From Clostridiales bacterium (GTDB lineage: Bacteria > Bacillota > Clostridia > Christensenellales > Aristaeellaceae): a stretch of DNA of 45,829 nt. The translations under genes were made by a program, and so were the position numbers. Below the pieces are notes generated by a model. It worked only from the letters and a program-made list of their open reading frames with translations. It ran no database searches and was not told the DNA's origin. The DNA is taken from positions 1-45,829 of the forward strand of contig JAAYDR010000033.1 of assembly GCA_012729115.1 (NCBI GenBank), given 5' to 3'. Of this stretch, positions 15,425-23,492 are shown one piece after another; positions within the stretch are counted from its first letter, which is position 1; each line of letters starts with the position of its first letter.

Positions 15425-16309
15425 ATGTTGAAGATCGGTACATTGGCGGATTGGTTTGGCCTGGGCCCTCTGGAAGGGATCCGGGCGTCCCGGCGCTGCG
15501 GGGCGCAGGGAGTGCAGCTTTATGCCTGGAACGAATTGAACCCCATGACCATCAGCGACAGTATGGTTCAGCAGCTGCGCGCTACCACTAAAGAACAGGA
15601 ACAGGAGATCACCGCCCTGTGCGGTGAACTGGGCGAGATTGCCCCTGGGGGGCAAGGCCTGGAGATTGCTGCCGAAAACCCGCCCAAGGTGGAGTATTTA
15701 AAGCGGGTCATGGATCTGGCCGCGCAACTGGATTGCCGTGTGGTCACCAGCCATATCGGGATCATCCCCCAGGAGGAGAATGGCGAACGCTACGAGGCGA
15801 TGCTAAGCAGCTGCCGGGAGCTGGGCGAATACGCGGCCAGGCAGAACTGTTGGTTTGCCATTGAGACTGGACCTGAACCCATCACCAGGCTCAGCCGGTT
15901 TGTAGATGCCTGCGGAGGCCGGGTGGCCATCAACTATGATCCCGCCAACCTGGTGATGGTGACTGCGGACGATGAGGTGCAGGGAGTTTTGCACGCCGGC
16001 AAACGGATTGTCCACACCCATGCCAAGGATGGGGTGCTTAAGCAGTACGTTGGACCTGAAAAGGTATACCGCGCTTTTGCCCAGGGAGGCATCGAAGCGC
16101 TCCAGGATATGCCCAGGTATTTCTCAGAAACCCCGCTGGGAAAGGGAGCAGTGCGCTGGGTGCCCTATGTGCAGGCGCTGATGGACGTGGGATACGACGG
16201 GTATCTGACCATCGAGCGGGAAGTCAGCAAAGACGCGGCTTCCGATATTATCCAGGCTGTTCTTTTCTTGAAGGAAATTATAGAAAAAGTAAGACAGGGG
16301 AAGGAGTAG
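15425..16309 (+). CDS. TIM-barrel sugar isomerase/epimerase-like protein (AP-endonuclease-2 fold), first of three
   Basis: This 294-residue protein belongs to the xylose-isomerase-like TIM-barrel superfamily. Likely divalent-metal ligands sit at the expected strand ends: Glu in FAIETGPEP, Asp in INYDPANLVM, His in IVHTHAKDG and Glu in YLTIERE. Relatives include sugar 3-epimerases, inosose dehydratases and hydroxypyruvate isomerases, so the exact reaction is open. ATG 15425 is chosen because AGAAAGAGG ends 6 bases upstream. ATG 15419 would abut that site. It is the fourth gene of the operon, 34 bases after the second oxidoreductase. Confidence 0.82.
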   Translation: MLKIGTLADWFGLGPLEGIRASRRCGAQGVQLYAWNELNPMTISDSMVQQLRATTKEQEQEITALCGELGEIAPGGQGLEIAAENPPKVEYLKRVMDLAAQLDCRVVTSHIGIIPQEENGERYEAMLSSCRELGEYAARQNCWFAIETGPEPITRLSRFVDACGGRVAINYDPANLVMVTADDEVQGVLHAGKRIVHTHAKDGVLKQYVGPEKVYRAFAQGGIEALQDMPRYFSETPLGKGAVRWVPYVQALMDVGYDGYLTIEREVSKDAASDIIQAVLFLKEIIEKVRQGKE

Positions 16310-16315
16310 GAGCCA

Positions 16316-17230
16316 ATGATGAAACTGGGACTTGTTTCAGCAATTTTGCCTGACTTTACCTTTGAACAGGTGATCGACTATGCCGCCAGCGTGGGGTTTT
16401 CTTGCGTGGAGGTTTGTTGCTGGCCCAAGGGGAAGGCAGCCCGCCGCTATGCCGGGATTACCCACATCGACGTGGACGGCCTCACGAGGGAGCGAATGGA
16501 TGCCTACCTTCAGTATGCCAAAGAGAGGGGCGTAGCCATCAGCTCCCTGGGGTACTATCCCAACCCGATGGATGCCGATCCCGAAACCCGCAGAGTAGCT
16601 GCCGAGCATCTGTCCGCGCTGATTGACGTGTCCGCCGAGATGGGCGTGAACATGGTCACTACCTTCATCGGCAAGGACAAGCGCAAGACGGTGGAGGAAA
16701 ACCTGGAACTGTACGAGGAGATTTGGACACCCATCATCCGTCATGCGGAAGAGAAAAAGGTACGCATCGGCATTGAGAACTGCCCGATGTACTACACCAA
16801 GGACGAGTTCCCAGGCGGCAACAATCTGGCCTCCACCCCCTACATCTGGAAGGAGATGTTCCGCCGCATCCCTTCGGATTATCTGGGCCTGAACTTCGAT
16901 CCATCCCACCCTTATCTGCTGATGTCGGATTATATCCAGCCGTTGTACGATTTCAAGGACAAGATCTTCCATGTCCACTTCAAGGATATTAAAATCTACC
17001 GGGACAAGCTCAATGAATACGGAGCATTCTCCTATCCCTCCCTGTGGCACTCGCCTAAACTTCCAGGTCTGGGAGGCGTGGATTTTGCTGCCTTCTGTTC
17101 CGCCCTCAACGACATCCGCTACAACGGGTACGCCTGCATCGAGGTGGAAGATCGGGCCTTTGAGAGCTCCATTGAAGATGTGAAAAAGGGCATCGAGCAG
17201 AGCTACCGGTATATGCGGCAATTCATGTAA
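16316..17230 (+). CDS. TIM-barrel sugar isomerase/epimerase-like protein, second of three
   Basis: This 304-residue xylose-isomerase-like TIM barrel has putative metal ligands Glu in IGIENCPMYY, Asp in LNFDPSHPYL, His in IFHVHFKDIK and Glu in ACIEVED. The PGGNNLASTPYIWKEMF segment after the first ligand, and the DPSH motif, mark a subgroup distinct from the first barrel protein. I associate this pattern with sugar isomerase/epimerases found beside Gfo/Idh/MocA proteins in glycoside- and inositol-handling clusters, but no reaction can be assigned from sequence. The gap to the previous gene is only 6 bases, which implies coupled translation. Start ATG 16316 or the adjacent ATG 16319. Confidence 0.83.
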   Translation: MMKLGLVSAILPDFTFEQVIDYAASVGFSCVEVCCWPKGKAARRYAGITHIDVDGLTRERMDAYLQYAKERGVAISSLGYYPNPMDADPETRRVAAEHLSALIDVSAEMGVNMVTTFIGKDKRKTVEENLELYEEIWTPIIRHAEEKKVRIGIENCPMYYTKDEFPGGNNLASTPYIWKEMFRRIPSDYLGLNFDPSHPYLLMSDYIQPLYDFKDKIFHVHFKDIKIYRDKLNEYGAFSYPSLWHSPKLPGLGGVDFAAFCSALNDIRYNGYACIEVEDRAFESSIEDVKKGIEQSYRYMRQFM

Positions 17231-17263
17231 GGATCTGTTCATGGAAATGTGAGGAGGCATTGT

Positions 17264-18166
17264 ATGCTCAGTGTGGGAATATTTACCGGGTATTACCCCT
17301 ATGAAGTGGACGAGGTGATCCGCCGCATCAAGGCCAGCGATTTCAACTGTGTCCAGTTGGACGTTTCCTTCAAGGACTGCGATGCCGCCAAGGGCCAGCT
17401 GACGAAGGAGAAGGCCATCGAAATCCGCAGCAAGCTGCGGGATGCAAACCTGCCTGTGGTGTGCGTGTCTGCCTACACCAACTTCATCCATCCCGACCCC
17501 CAGAAACGGCGCAGGAACATCGAATACCTGAAAAGCATGATTCGCTTTGCAAGGGATCTGGGCTGCACCTATGTTGCCAGCGAAACCGGCACCTACAATG
17601 AGGAAAGCGACTGGGTCTGGGATGATCGCAACGGCACGGAGGCCGTCTATCAGGAAACCCTCCAGGTCGTTAAGGAGATTGTGGCCTGTGCGGAAGATAA
17701 CGGCGTTACCTTCCTGATTGAAAACTATGTCAACAATGTGATCGGCTCAGTGGCTCAGGTGAAGCGCTTGTTTGAGGATGCGAACTCATCCGCTTTGGGC
17801 TTGCTCTGCGATCCCACAAACTACTTTGACGAAACCAACATTGATCATGTGGACGAAACCCTCCGCCTGATCTTTGACGAACTGGCGCCCTTTATGAAAG
17901 TAGCTCATGCCAAGGACTGCAAGCGTACCACCGATTACTCGGAGAAGCACGCCGATATTGATGCGGATGAGTCTCACACCTTCCGGGGTGCGGGCGGCGT
18001 TGAGTTGCCCGCCTGCGGTCTGGGGGTGCTCAACTATCCGCTGTACGTGGAACTTCTGGCAAAGCATCACCCCAACATGCCCATCATCATCGAGCATTTG
18101 GATGAGTCTGATATTCCAAGGGCCAAGGGGTTCCTGGACGGGGTGCTGAAGAAAGTGGGAGTGTAA
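17264..18166 (+). CDS. TIM-barrel sugar isomerase/epimerase-like protein, third of three
   Basis: This 300-residue member of the same superfamily has likely metal ligands Glu in FLIENYVNN, Asp in LLCDPTNYFD, His in VAHAKDCK and Glu in IIIEHLDESD. The C-K-R-T insert and a longer loop before HTFRGAGGVELP distinguish it from its two neighbours. Three non-identical barrels in one operon suggest successive steps, such as epimerisation, elimination and isomerisation, not redundancy (inference). ATG 17264 is chosen because GAGGAGG lies 6 bases upstream. An in-frame GTG at 17249 precedes that ribosome site and is rejected. It is the last gene before a hairpin terminator. Confidence 0.82.
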   Translation: MLSVGIFTGYYPYEVDEVIRRIKASDFNCVQLDVSFKDCDAAKGQLTKEKAIEIRSKLRDANLPVVCVSAYTNFIHPDPQKRRRNIEYLKSMIRFARDLGCTYVASETGTYNEESDWVWDDRNGTEAVYQETLQVVKEIVACAEDNGVTFLIENYVNNVIGSVAQVKRLFEDANSSALGLLCDPTNYFDETNIDHVDETLRLIFDELAPFMKVAHAKDCKRTTDYSEKHADIDADESHTFRGAGGVELPACGLGVLNYPLYVELLAKHHPNMPIIIEHLDESDIPRAKGFLDGVLKKVGV

Positions 18167-18181
18167 CCTGAAGACGCATAG

Positions 18182-18215
18182 CGGCCCTGCTTCGTGAAAG
18201 CAGGGCCGTATATTA
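18182..18215 (+). terminator. Terminator of the ROK/oxidoreductase operon
   Basis: An 11-bp perfect stem (18182-18192 with 18198-18208) and a 5-base loop are followed by the AT-rich TATATTAT and not a pure T tract. It lies between convergent genes. Orientation favours the plus-strand operon. Confidence 0.7.
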
Positions 18216-18237
18216 TGTGGTCACAGGGCAGCCAAAG

Positions 18238-19128
18238 TTATCTTGTCTTTAATGCTGCCAAAACCTCTTCGTAGCCGGGAATGGAGGGAGCAGCGCCGGG
18301 GCGGGTCACCGCGATGGAGGCCGCCATGGATGCAGTGCGCAGCGCCTGGGGAATCGATTCTCCCCGGGCGATGGAAGCCAGGTAGTACCCGGTAAAGGTA
18401 TCTCCTGCCGCCGTGGTATCCACAGGCTCCACAGGGAAGATCGGTTGGTGGTACATCTCTCCTCCATCCAGGCAGATGGAGCCTTCTGCGCCTAAAGTAA
18501 GCACAATCTGCGCCTCGGGGTATTTTTGTCCTAGCGTGGCAAGAATGTTCCGGGGTTCCTGTTTGCCGGTGAGCTCATATCCTTCCACTTCATTGAGAAT
18601 CCACAGGTCCACCAGTTCCCCGGGGAGATCCCTCAATGTGCTGCTGATGGGGGAAGGGTTGAGGGCCACCTGCATGCCTTTTGTTTTGGCTGCGCGGATG
18701 ATATAAGGAAGATCATTGACCTCATTTTGAAGCAGCAGCAGATCCCCCCGGGAGAAGGGGGCCAGCATTCGGTCCAGTTCTTCCCGGGTGTTTTCCTGAT
18801 TGGCTCCGCCATGGATGATGATGCAGTTTTGCCCGGCCGGGTCCACCTGGATCACGGCTGTACCGGTAGCAGTACCGTTTTGAGCCAGGTGCGTGGTGTC
18901 CACGCAGGCCTCCCGCAGCAATTCCACCAGAAACTGGCCGTCCGGGCCTACCTTCCCACCGTGATAGACATTTGCCTTGGCCCGTCCCAGTGCCACGGAC
19001 TGATTCAGGCCCTTGCCTCCCGCGAAGCGCCGCAGGGAGGTGGAGGCGATGGTTTCGCCGGTACGGACAAAATGCTCGACGGAGTAGACCAGATCAATGT
19101 TCAGAGAACCATAATTGAGGATCTTCAC
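18238..19128 (-). CDS. rbsK: PfkB-family ribokinase
   Basis: This 296-residue kinase has the ribokinase N-terminal pattern YGSLNIDLVYSV, then RRFAGGKGLNQSVAL (sugar-binding GGKG-x-N) and the C-terminal signature PVDTTAAGDTFTGYY, with catalytic Asp in AAGDTF. It probably phosphorylates ribose or a similar pentose at O5, feeding the pentose phosphate pathway. It starts with GTG (19126-19128); AGGAG lies about 11 bases upstream. It sits 47 bases after wbpE on the same strand, so it may be read from the wbp transcript, although the pathway link is not evident. deoC lies nearby but on a separate transcript. Another sugar, such as deoxyribose, is possible. Confidence 0.88.
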   Translation of the reverse strand: MKILNYGSLNIDLVYSVEHFVRTGETIASTSLRRFAGGKGLNQSVALGRAKANVYHGGKVGPDGQFLVELLREACVDTTHLAQNGTATGTAVIQVDPAGQNCIIIHGGANQENTREELDRMLAPFSRGDLLLLQNEVNDLPYIIRAAKTKGMQVALNPSPISSTLRDLPGELVDLWILNEVEGYELTGKQEPRNILATLGQKYPEAQIVLTLGAEGSICLDGGEMYHQPIFPVEPVDTTAAGDTFTGYYLASIARGESIPQALRTASMAASIAVTRPGAAPSIPGYEEVLAALKTR

Positions 19129-19175
19129 AGTGAGAACACTCCTATTTAGTGCTTCTGCTTCATCATGCCCATGGG

Positions 19176-20312
19176 TTATTTCATAAAAAATGCCTTGATC
19201 CCTTGGACCACCTTGCGTATCTCATCCTCCGTCAAGTAGGGATGCATGGGCAAGGACAACACCTTTTGCGTCACATCCAGGGTGTGGGGGAATAAGCGGT
19301 CCTCAAAGCCGATGCATGCATAAGCCGCCTGCTGATGAATCCCCCGAGGGTAATAGACCATGGTGGGGATCCCCTGTTCCTTCAAATGCTTGCGTAGTTC
19401 TTCCCGCTCCTGGGAGTCTTTCAGCTGAATGCTGTATTGTGCCCAGGAGCAGCGGTGCCCCTCCGGCACATAGGGGGTTACCAACACTCCGGTCAGCTCC
19501 CTGGTATATGCCTCTGCCACACGGTTTAGGGCATCCAGCTCGTAGCGGGTGAAGGCCTCCAGTTTGGGCAGGAGGATGGCGGCCTGGAGGGTGTCCAAGC
19601 GGGAGTTCATGCCGATTAAGCGGTTGTCGTACTTGTCCTCCGGGGAACGGCCTTGGGCCCTAAGAGACCGGAGCAGGAGATCCTCTTCCTTGCTGTCGGT
19701 GAAAACCGCGCCCCCATCCCCATAGCACCCCAGGGGTTTGGGGGGGAAGAAGGAGGTAGTGGCAGCCCGGCCAAAGGAGCAGGCGCGCCTTTCCCCGATG
19801 CTGCCTCCAAAGCCCTGGGCAGCGTCCTCCAGTACGAGGAGGCCGTGCTTTTGTGCAATGGCTTCAATTTGGGGATAGTCGGCGGGCAGTCCAAAGAGAT
19901 CCACAGCGATGATTACCCGGGGTCTTAGCTTGCCTTCCCGTTGAACTCGCAGGATGGCCTCCTCCAGAGCATCCGGAGAGATATTGAAGGTTCGTGGGTT
20001 GATGTCCACGGGGATTGCTGCAGCACCAAGCACCGATGCACTGCCCGCCGAGGCGAAATAGGTGAAATCAGAGGTAAATACCGCATCCCCAGCCCCGATC
20101 CCCCAAGCCATCAGTACCAACGTCAGCGCGTCCGTTCCATTGGCACAGGAAATGCAGTGTTTGCGACCCGCAAAGGCCGCAAGTTTGTCTTCCAGGTCAG
20201 CCACTTGTTCTCCCAGTATGAAATGCCCTTTGGCAATCACATCGGCGATCGCCGCGTCGATTTCCTTTTGCAGCGCCCTGTACTGGGCCCCCAGATCATG
20301 AAATTCCATCAT
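19176..20312 (-). CDS. wbpE: DegT/DnrJ/EryC1-family aminotransferase, WbpE-like
   Basis: This 378-residue PLP enzyme has SCANGTDALTLVL near residues 54-66 (phosphate-binding G-T-D-A), EDAAQGFG (cofactor Asp) and the PLP lysine in FFPPKPLGCYGDGGA near residue 191. LGMN-type RLDTLQAAILLPKL follows. WbpE-type enzymes aminate UDP-3-keto-GlcNAcA at C3 using glutamate. The assignment rests on the adjacent WbpA-, WbpB- and WbpD-like genes as much as on sequence, because DegT-family enzymes share these motifs. Its ATG overlaps the wbpD stop (ATGA at 20309-20312), and a second ATG follows directly. AAGGAAG lies upstream. It is the last biosynthetic gene of the set. Confidence 0.87.
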   Translation of the reverse strand: MMEFHDLGAQYRALQKEIDAAIADVIAKGHFILGEQVADLEDKLAAFAGRKHCISCANGTDALTLVLMAWGIGAGDAVFTSDFTYFASAGSASVLGAAAIPVDINPRTFNISPDALEEAILRVQREGKLRPRVIIAVDLFGLPADYPQIEAIAQKHGLLVLEDAAQGFGGSIGERRACSFGRAATTSFFPPKPLGCYGDGGAVFTDSKEEDLLLRSLRAQGRSPEDKYDNRLIGMNSRLDTLQAAILLPKLEAFTRYELDALNRVAEAYTRELTGVLVTPYVPEGHRCSWAQYSIQLKDSQEREELRKHLKEQGIPTMVYYPRGIHQQAAYACIGFEDRLFPHTLDVTQKVLSLPMHPYLTEDEIRKVVQGIKAFFMK

Positions 20313-20869
20313 TCCACTTCCTTCAGCCCGTTTCCGCTGGATTCAAAAGTGCGGCCACAGGCATCACAAATCATGCCATGGAGCCGCTCCCCGCATGTAC
20401 AGACAAAGCCCGACGGTCGTGCGGGGATGCCAAGCATCAGCACATGGTCGGGCACAGAGACAGTCACCAATGCGCCTGCGCCGATCATGGCATTGCGCCC
20501 GATGGTGTTGCCGCAGACGATGGTGGCGTTGGCTCCAATCGTAGCCCCATCCAGCACACGGGTGGGCACGAAATTCTCTCGCCCTTTGGGGTACTTGGCT
20601 CTGGGGGTCAGGTCGTTGGTGAACACGCAGGAGGGGCCGCAAAACACGTCGTTCCCCAGGCTGACTCCCTCATAAATGCTTACGTTATTCTGCAATTTGC
20701 ACCCGTCCCCGACAGTCACATGGCTTCCAATATACACGTTTTGACCCAGGCGGCAGTTTCGGCCCAGGATGGAGTCCTGTTGGATGTGGCAGAAATGCCA
20801 GATCTGGGTGCCATCTCCAATCTGCACGTTCTCATCCACATAGGAGCTGGGGTGGATAAACACGCTCAC
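20309..20869 (-). CDS. wbpD: Left-handed beta-helix N-acetyltransferase, WbpD-like
   Basis: This 186-residue trimeric hexapeptide-repeat acyltransferase begins VFIHPSSYVDENVQIGDGTQIWHFCHI and continues through repeated I/V-G-x-x-x-x units (residues about 5-150). The H-F-C-H-I segment and FTNDLTPRAK contain residues usual in WbpD/WlbB enzymes, which acetylate the C3 amine of UDP-GlcNAc3NA to give UDP-2,3-diacetamido-2,3-dideoxy-glucuronate. The C-terminus carries CTCGERLHGMICDACG, a four-cysteine zinc-ribbon-like knuckle. GTG 20869 is chosen because it overlaps the wbpB stop as GTGA, and GGGAGG lies 8 bases upstream. The longer ATG frame would overlap wbpB by 40 bases. Confidence 0.88.
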   Translation of the reverse strand: MSVFIHPSSYVDENVQIGDGTQIWHFCHIQQDSILGRNCRLGQNVYIGSHVTVGDGCKLQNNVSIYEGVSLGNDVFCGPSCVFTNDLTPRAKYPKGRENFVPTRVLDGATIGANATIVCGNTIGRNAMIGAGALVTVSVPDHVLMLGIPARPSGFVCTCGERLHGMICDACGRTFESSGNGLKEVE

Positions 20870-21966
20870 CGCCCAAACCTCCCTTGAAAGTCCGTGGTGG
20901 CGCAATCGGAAAGGGGCAGGTTCACAGGCTGGCCCCGTTGGGCGGATAGATAGATGGCAAGCACCAGTTCGACAGCACGCAGCCCGGACTCACCGTCGAT
21001 ATAAGGGAGGCGGTTCTGAAGGATGGCCTGGGCCATGTCCGCATACAGGGGTGTATGCCCAAAGCCATAGACGTTGGGTGGGTCCTCCTTGAACTCCATA
21101 ATAATGGTGGCCGGGTCTCCCCTGCCATCCCGGAAATCCCATTCTTCAATCCTGTTGACGCTCTTGCCACCGGCCTTGACAGTGCCGTTCTCCCCAAATA
21201 TGTACAAGGTTTCCTCCAGGTTGTGGGGGAAAATGTTGGTGGTTCCCTCGATGAGGCCATAGGCTCCGCCAGCAAACTTCACCAAAGCCAAGCCCAGGTC
21301 TTCGGCCTGGATGTAGGGATGTTCCAGGTTGTCCGTATAAGCCATGACCTGGGTGACTTCGTCTCCCATCATCCAGCGCAGCAGGTCGATGTTATGGATG
21401 CACTGATTCATCAGCGCACCGCCGTCCTGTGCCCAGGTTCCCCGCCAGGGTGCCTGGGCATAGTATTCCTTGCCCCGACTCCACCGGATATGGGCGGCCC
21501 CGTGAAGCATCCGGCCAAAGCGGTTTTCCTCCACAGCAGTGCGGATCTTTTGAATGGATTTGTTGAAGCGGTTCTGGTGACAGGCGCACAGTTTGACTCC
21601 CTTTTCACGGGCAGCGGCAATCAGGGCCCGTCCATCTGCCATGCACAGGGCCAGGGGCTTTTCGATAATCACATGACAGCCTGCCGCGATGCAATCCAAA
21701 CCGATAGCCGCATGCTTGCCGCTCTCAGTGGCGACGGCCACCAGATCGGGTTTTACCTGGGAAAGCATCTGCGCGTAATCCTCATAGCGGAGCACCAAGG
21801 CGCGCTGCGCTGGGGGAACATGGGAAAGAACATCCTCCATCCTTCCAGGAATCAGGTCACACACAGCGGTAAGCTCGAGCGTGTCCGCGTTTTTCAGGAC
21901 GGCCGCAATGTGGTTGGACGCAATCCGTCCGCAGCCAATCAACGCATACCGAAGCTTATGCTCCAT
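20866..21966 (-). CDS. wbpB: Gfo/Idh/MocA-family UDP-GlcNAcA 3-dehydrogenase, WbpB-like
   Basis: This 366-residue oxidoreductase has the Rossmann motif ALIGCGRIASNHI at residues 7-19 and the catalytic VIIEKPLAL near 97-105. HQNRFNKSIQKIR and GGALMNQCIHNIDLLRWMMG (conserved His/Asp) are typical of WbpB/WlbA. In that pathway it oxidises C3 of UDP-GlcNAc uronate with NAD, often recycling cofactor through 2-oxoglutarate. The call is supported by position directly after wbpA and overlapping wbpD. ATG 21966 has AAAGGAG 7 bases upstream; the longer frame adds 17 residues without family similarity. Confidence 0.88.
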   Translation of the reverse strand: MEHKLRYALIGCGRIASNHIAAVLKNADTLELTAVCDLIPGRMEDVLSHVPPAQRALVLRYEDYAQMLSQVKPDLVAVATESGKHAAIGLDCIAAGCHVIIEKPLALCMADGRALIAAAREKGVKLCACHQNRFNKSIQKIRTAVEENRFGRMLHGAAHIRWSRGKEYYAQAPWRGTWAQDGGALMNQCIHNIDLLRWMMGDEVTQVMAYTDNLEHPYIQAEDLGLALVKFAGGAYGLIEGTTNIFPHNLEETLYIFGENGTVKAGGKSVNRIEEWDFRDGRGDPATIIMEFKEDPPNVYGFGHTPLYADMAQAILQNRLPYIDGESGLRAVELVLAIYLSAQRGQPVNLPLSDCATTDFQGRFGR

Positions 21967-21985
21967 GGGAAGGCTCCTTTCGCGC

Positions 21986-23293
21986 TTAGAGCAATCGGAT
22001 ATTCTGTCGATGCTCAACGCTCTTCATGGCGTTCTTGGTGTCCAGGACCAGGGGCGCGTGCAGCGCCACCAGGTTGTAATCTACGGTGGTATGAGCAGTG
22101 GTTACCATGACCAGGTCAACCCCCTCTACAACATCGGCAGTGAGGGCGGGAATGCTGCGGTACATCTTGCCATTCCAGGGGAATTCCGAGACGTAGGGGT
22201 CATAGAAGCTGACCTCTGCGCCCAGGGCTTCCAGGGCTTCCATCACACGGATGGCCGGGCTCTCCCGGAAATCGTCAATGTCCTGCTTGTAGGCTATGCC
22301 CAGCATCAGTACTTTAGCTCCGTTAATGGCCTTCCGCTGTTCATTCAGAGCCCGCATGGCCCGCTGGGCGCAATACTCAGGCATCCGGTCGTTGATAATC
22401 ATGCTGCTCTCAATCATGGATGTGTGGAAACCAAACTCCCGGGCCTTCCAGCTCAGGTAATAGGGGTCCAGGGGGATGCAGTGGCCGCCCAGGCCGGGGC
22501 CGGGGTAAAAGGCCTGGAAGCCGTAAGGCTTGGTCTTGGCGGCGTCGATGACCTCCCAGATGTTGATGCCCATTCGGTCGCAGAGGATCGCCAGCTCATT
22601 GATGAGGCCAATGTTTACGTTCCGGTAGGTGTTTTCCAGGATCTTTTCCATCTCTGCAATGGCGGGAGAGCTGACCCGGTGCACCGGAGCCTCCAGCACC
22701 GCTTCGTACAGAGTGGCGGCGATGTCCGTGCATTGGGGGGTGATTCCACCCACTACTTTGGGGGTGTTTTTGGTTTTATAGATGGCATTGCCCGGGTCAA
22801 CCCGCTCCGGTGAAAAGGCCAGAAAAAAATCCTCCCCGCAGACAAGGCCGGATTGCTCCAGGATCGGCTTGATGAGTTCCTCCGTTGTGCCTGGGTAAGT
22901 GGTGGACTCCAGCACCACCAGCATGTCCTTGTGCAGATGGGGCATGATGCTTTCCGTGGAGGCACGGACATAGCTGATGTCGGGCTGCTGGTGTTCGTCC
23001 AGAGGGGTAGGCACGGCAATACATACACAGTCGCAGGAGGCTACGGAAGCAAAATCCGTGGTGGCCGTCAGATAGCCGCTTTTCACCACGCTCGCCAAAT
23101 CCGCATTGACTACGTCGCCAATGTAATTATGCCCTTGGTTGACCAATTCAACCTTCTGGGATTGGACATCAAAACCGATTACATGAAAACCTGCCTTGGC
23201 TTTTTCCACAGCCAGGGGCAGACCCACGTATCCCAATCCCACAACGCCCAGCGTGACAGCCCTTTCCTTAATCCTTTGTTTCAACGTAGACAT
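21986..23293 (-). CDS. wbpA: UDP-N-acetylglucosamine 6-dehydrogenase, WbpA-like
   Basis: This 435-residue UDP-sugar dehydrogenase has the NAD motif GVVGLGYVGLPLAVEKAKAG (residues 14-33) and VCIAVPTPLDEHQQPD. ESTTYPGTTEEL and FSPERVDPGN follow, and the catalytic Cys lies in LGGHCIPLDPYYL near residue 268. The sequence groups with WbpA/TviB-type enzymes, which oxidise C6 of UDP-GlcNAc to the uronic acid in two NAD-dependent steps; oxidation of UDP-ManNAc or UDP-GalNAc cannot be excluded. ATG 23293 is preferred because AAAAGGAG lies 8 bases upstream. The open frame running 71 codons further covers the promoter region. It is the first gene of the wbp set. Confidence 0.92.
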   Translation of the reverse strand: MSTLKQRIKERAVTLGVVGLGYVGLPLAVEKAKAGFHVIGFDVQSQKVELVNQGHNYIGDVVNADLASVVKSGYLTATTDFASVASCDCVCIAVPTPLDEHQQPDISYVRASTESIMPHLHKDMLVVLESTTYPGTTEELIKPILEQSGLVCGEDFFLAFSPERVDPGNAIYKTKNTPKVVGGITPQCTDIAATLYEAVLEAPVHRVSSPAIAEMEKILENTYRNVNIGLINELAILCDRMGINIWEVIDAAKTKPYGFQAFYPGPGLGGHCIPLDPYYLSWKAREFGFHTSMIESSMIINDRMPEYCAQRAMRALNEQRKAINGAKVLMLGIAYKQDIDDFRESPAIRVMEALEALGAEVSFYDPYVSEFPWNGKMYRSIPALTADVVEGVDLVMVTTAHTTVDYNLVALHAPLVLDTKNAMKSVEHRQNIRLL

Positions 23294-23371
23294 AATTTCG
23301 ACTCCTTTTAAATGGGATTCCGCTGGGCAAAAGAGGGGAAGCAAGCGGAATCGTGGCATTTCGACCTGTGT

Positions 23372-23401
23372 ATCATACTCCATTTGGGAAGGAAATGTCA
23401 A
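23372..23401 (-). promoter_or_regulatory. Sigma-A promoter of the wbp operon
   Basis: On the minus strand TTGACA (23401-23396), an 18-base spacer and TATGAT (23377-23372) precede wbpA by about 80 bases. Confidence 0.75.
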
Positions 23402-23410
23402 TTCCGGTAA

Positions 23411-23430
23411 TGACACGTGTCTTGACACGT
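23411..23430. promoter_or_regulatory. Candidate operator: direct repeat TGACACGT x2 with an embedded palindrome
   Basis: TGACACGT occurs at 23411-23418 and 23423-23430 (12-base period). The first copy is part of the perfect 10-bp palindrome GACACGTGTC (23412-23421). The repeats overlap the -35 box of the plus-strand promoter and lie 10 bases upstream of the wbp -35 box, well placed for one regulator to act on both divergent units. No known regulator is assigned. Confidence 0.4.
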
Positions 23431-23449
23431 CAGGGGAGGGGTGTATACT
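23422..23449 (+). promoter_or_regulatory. Sigma-A promoter of the small solenoid-protein gene
   Basis: TTGACA (23422-23427), a 16-base spacer and TATACT (23444-23449) place the transcript start near 23456. Confidence 0.7.
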
Positions 23450-23492
23450 GATAAAAACGAGCAAGATGAATAAATTAAAGAGGTGGCTGATG

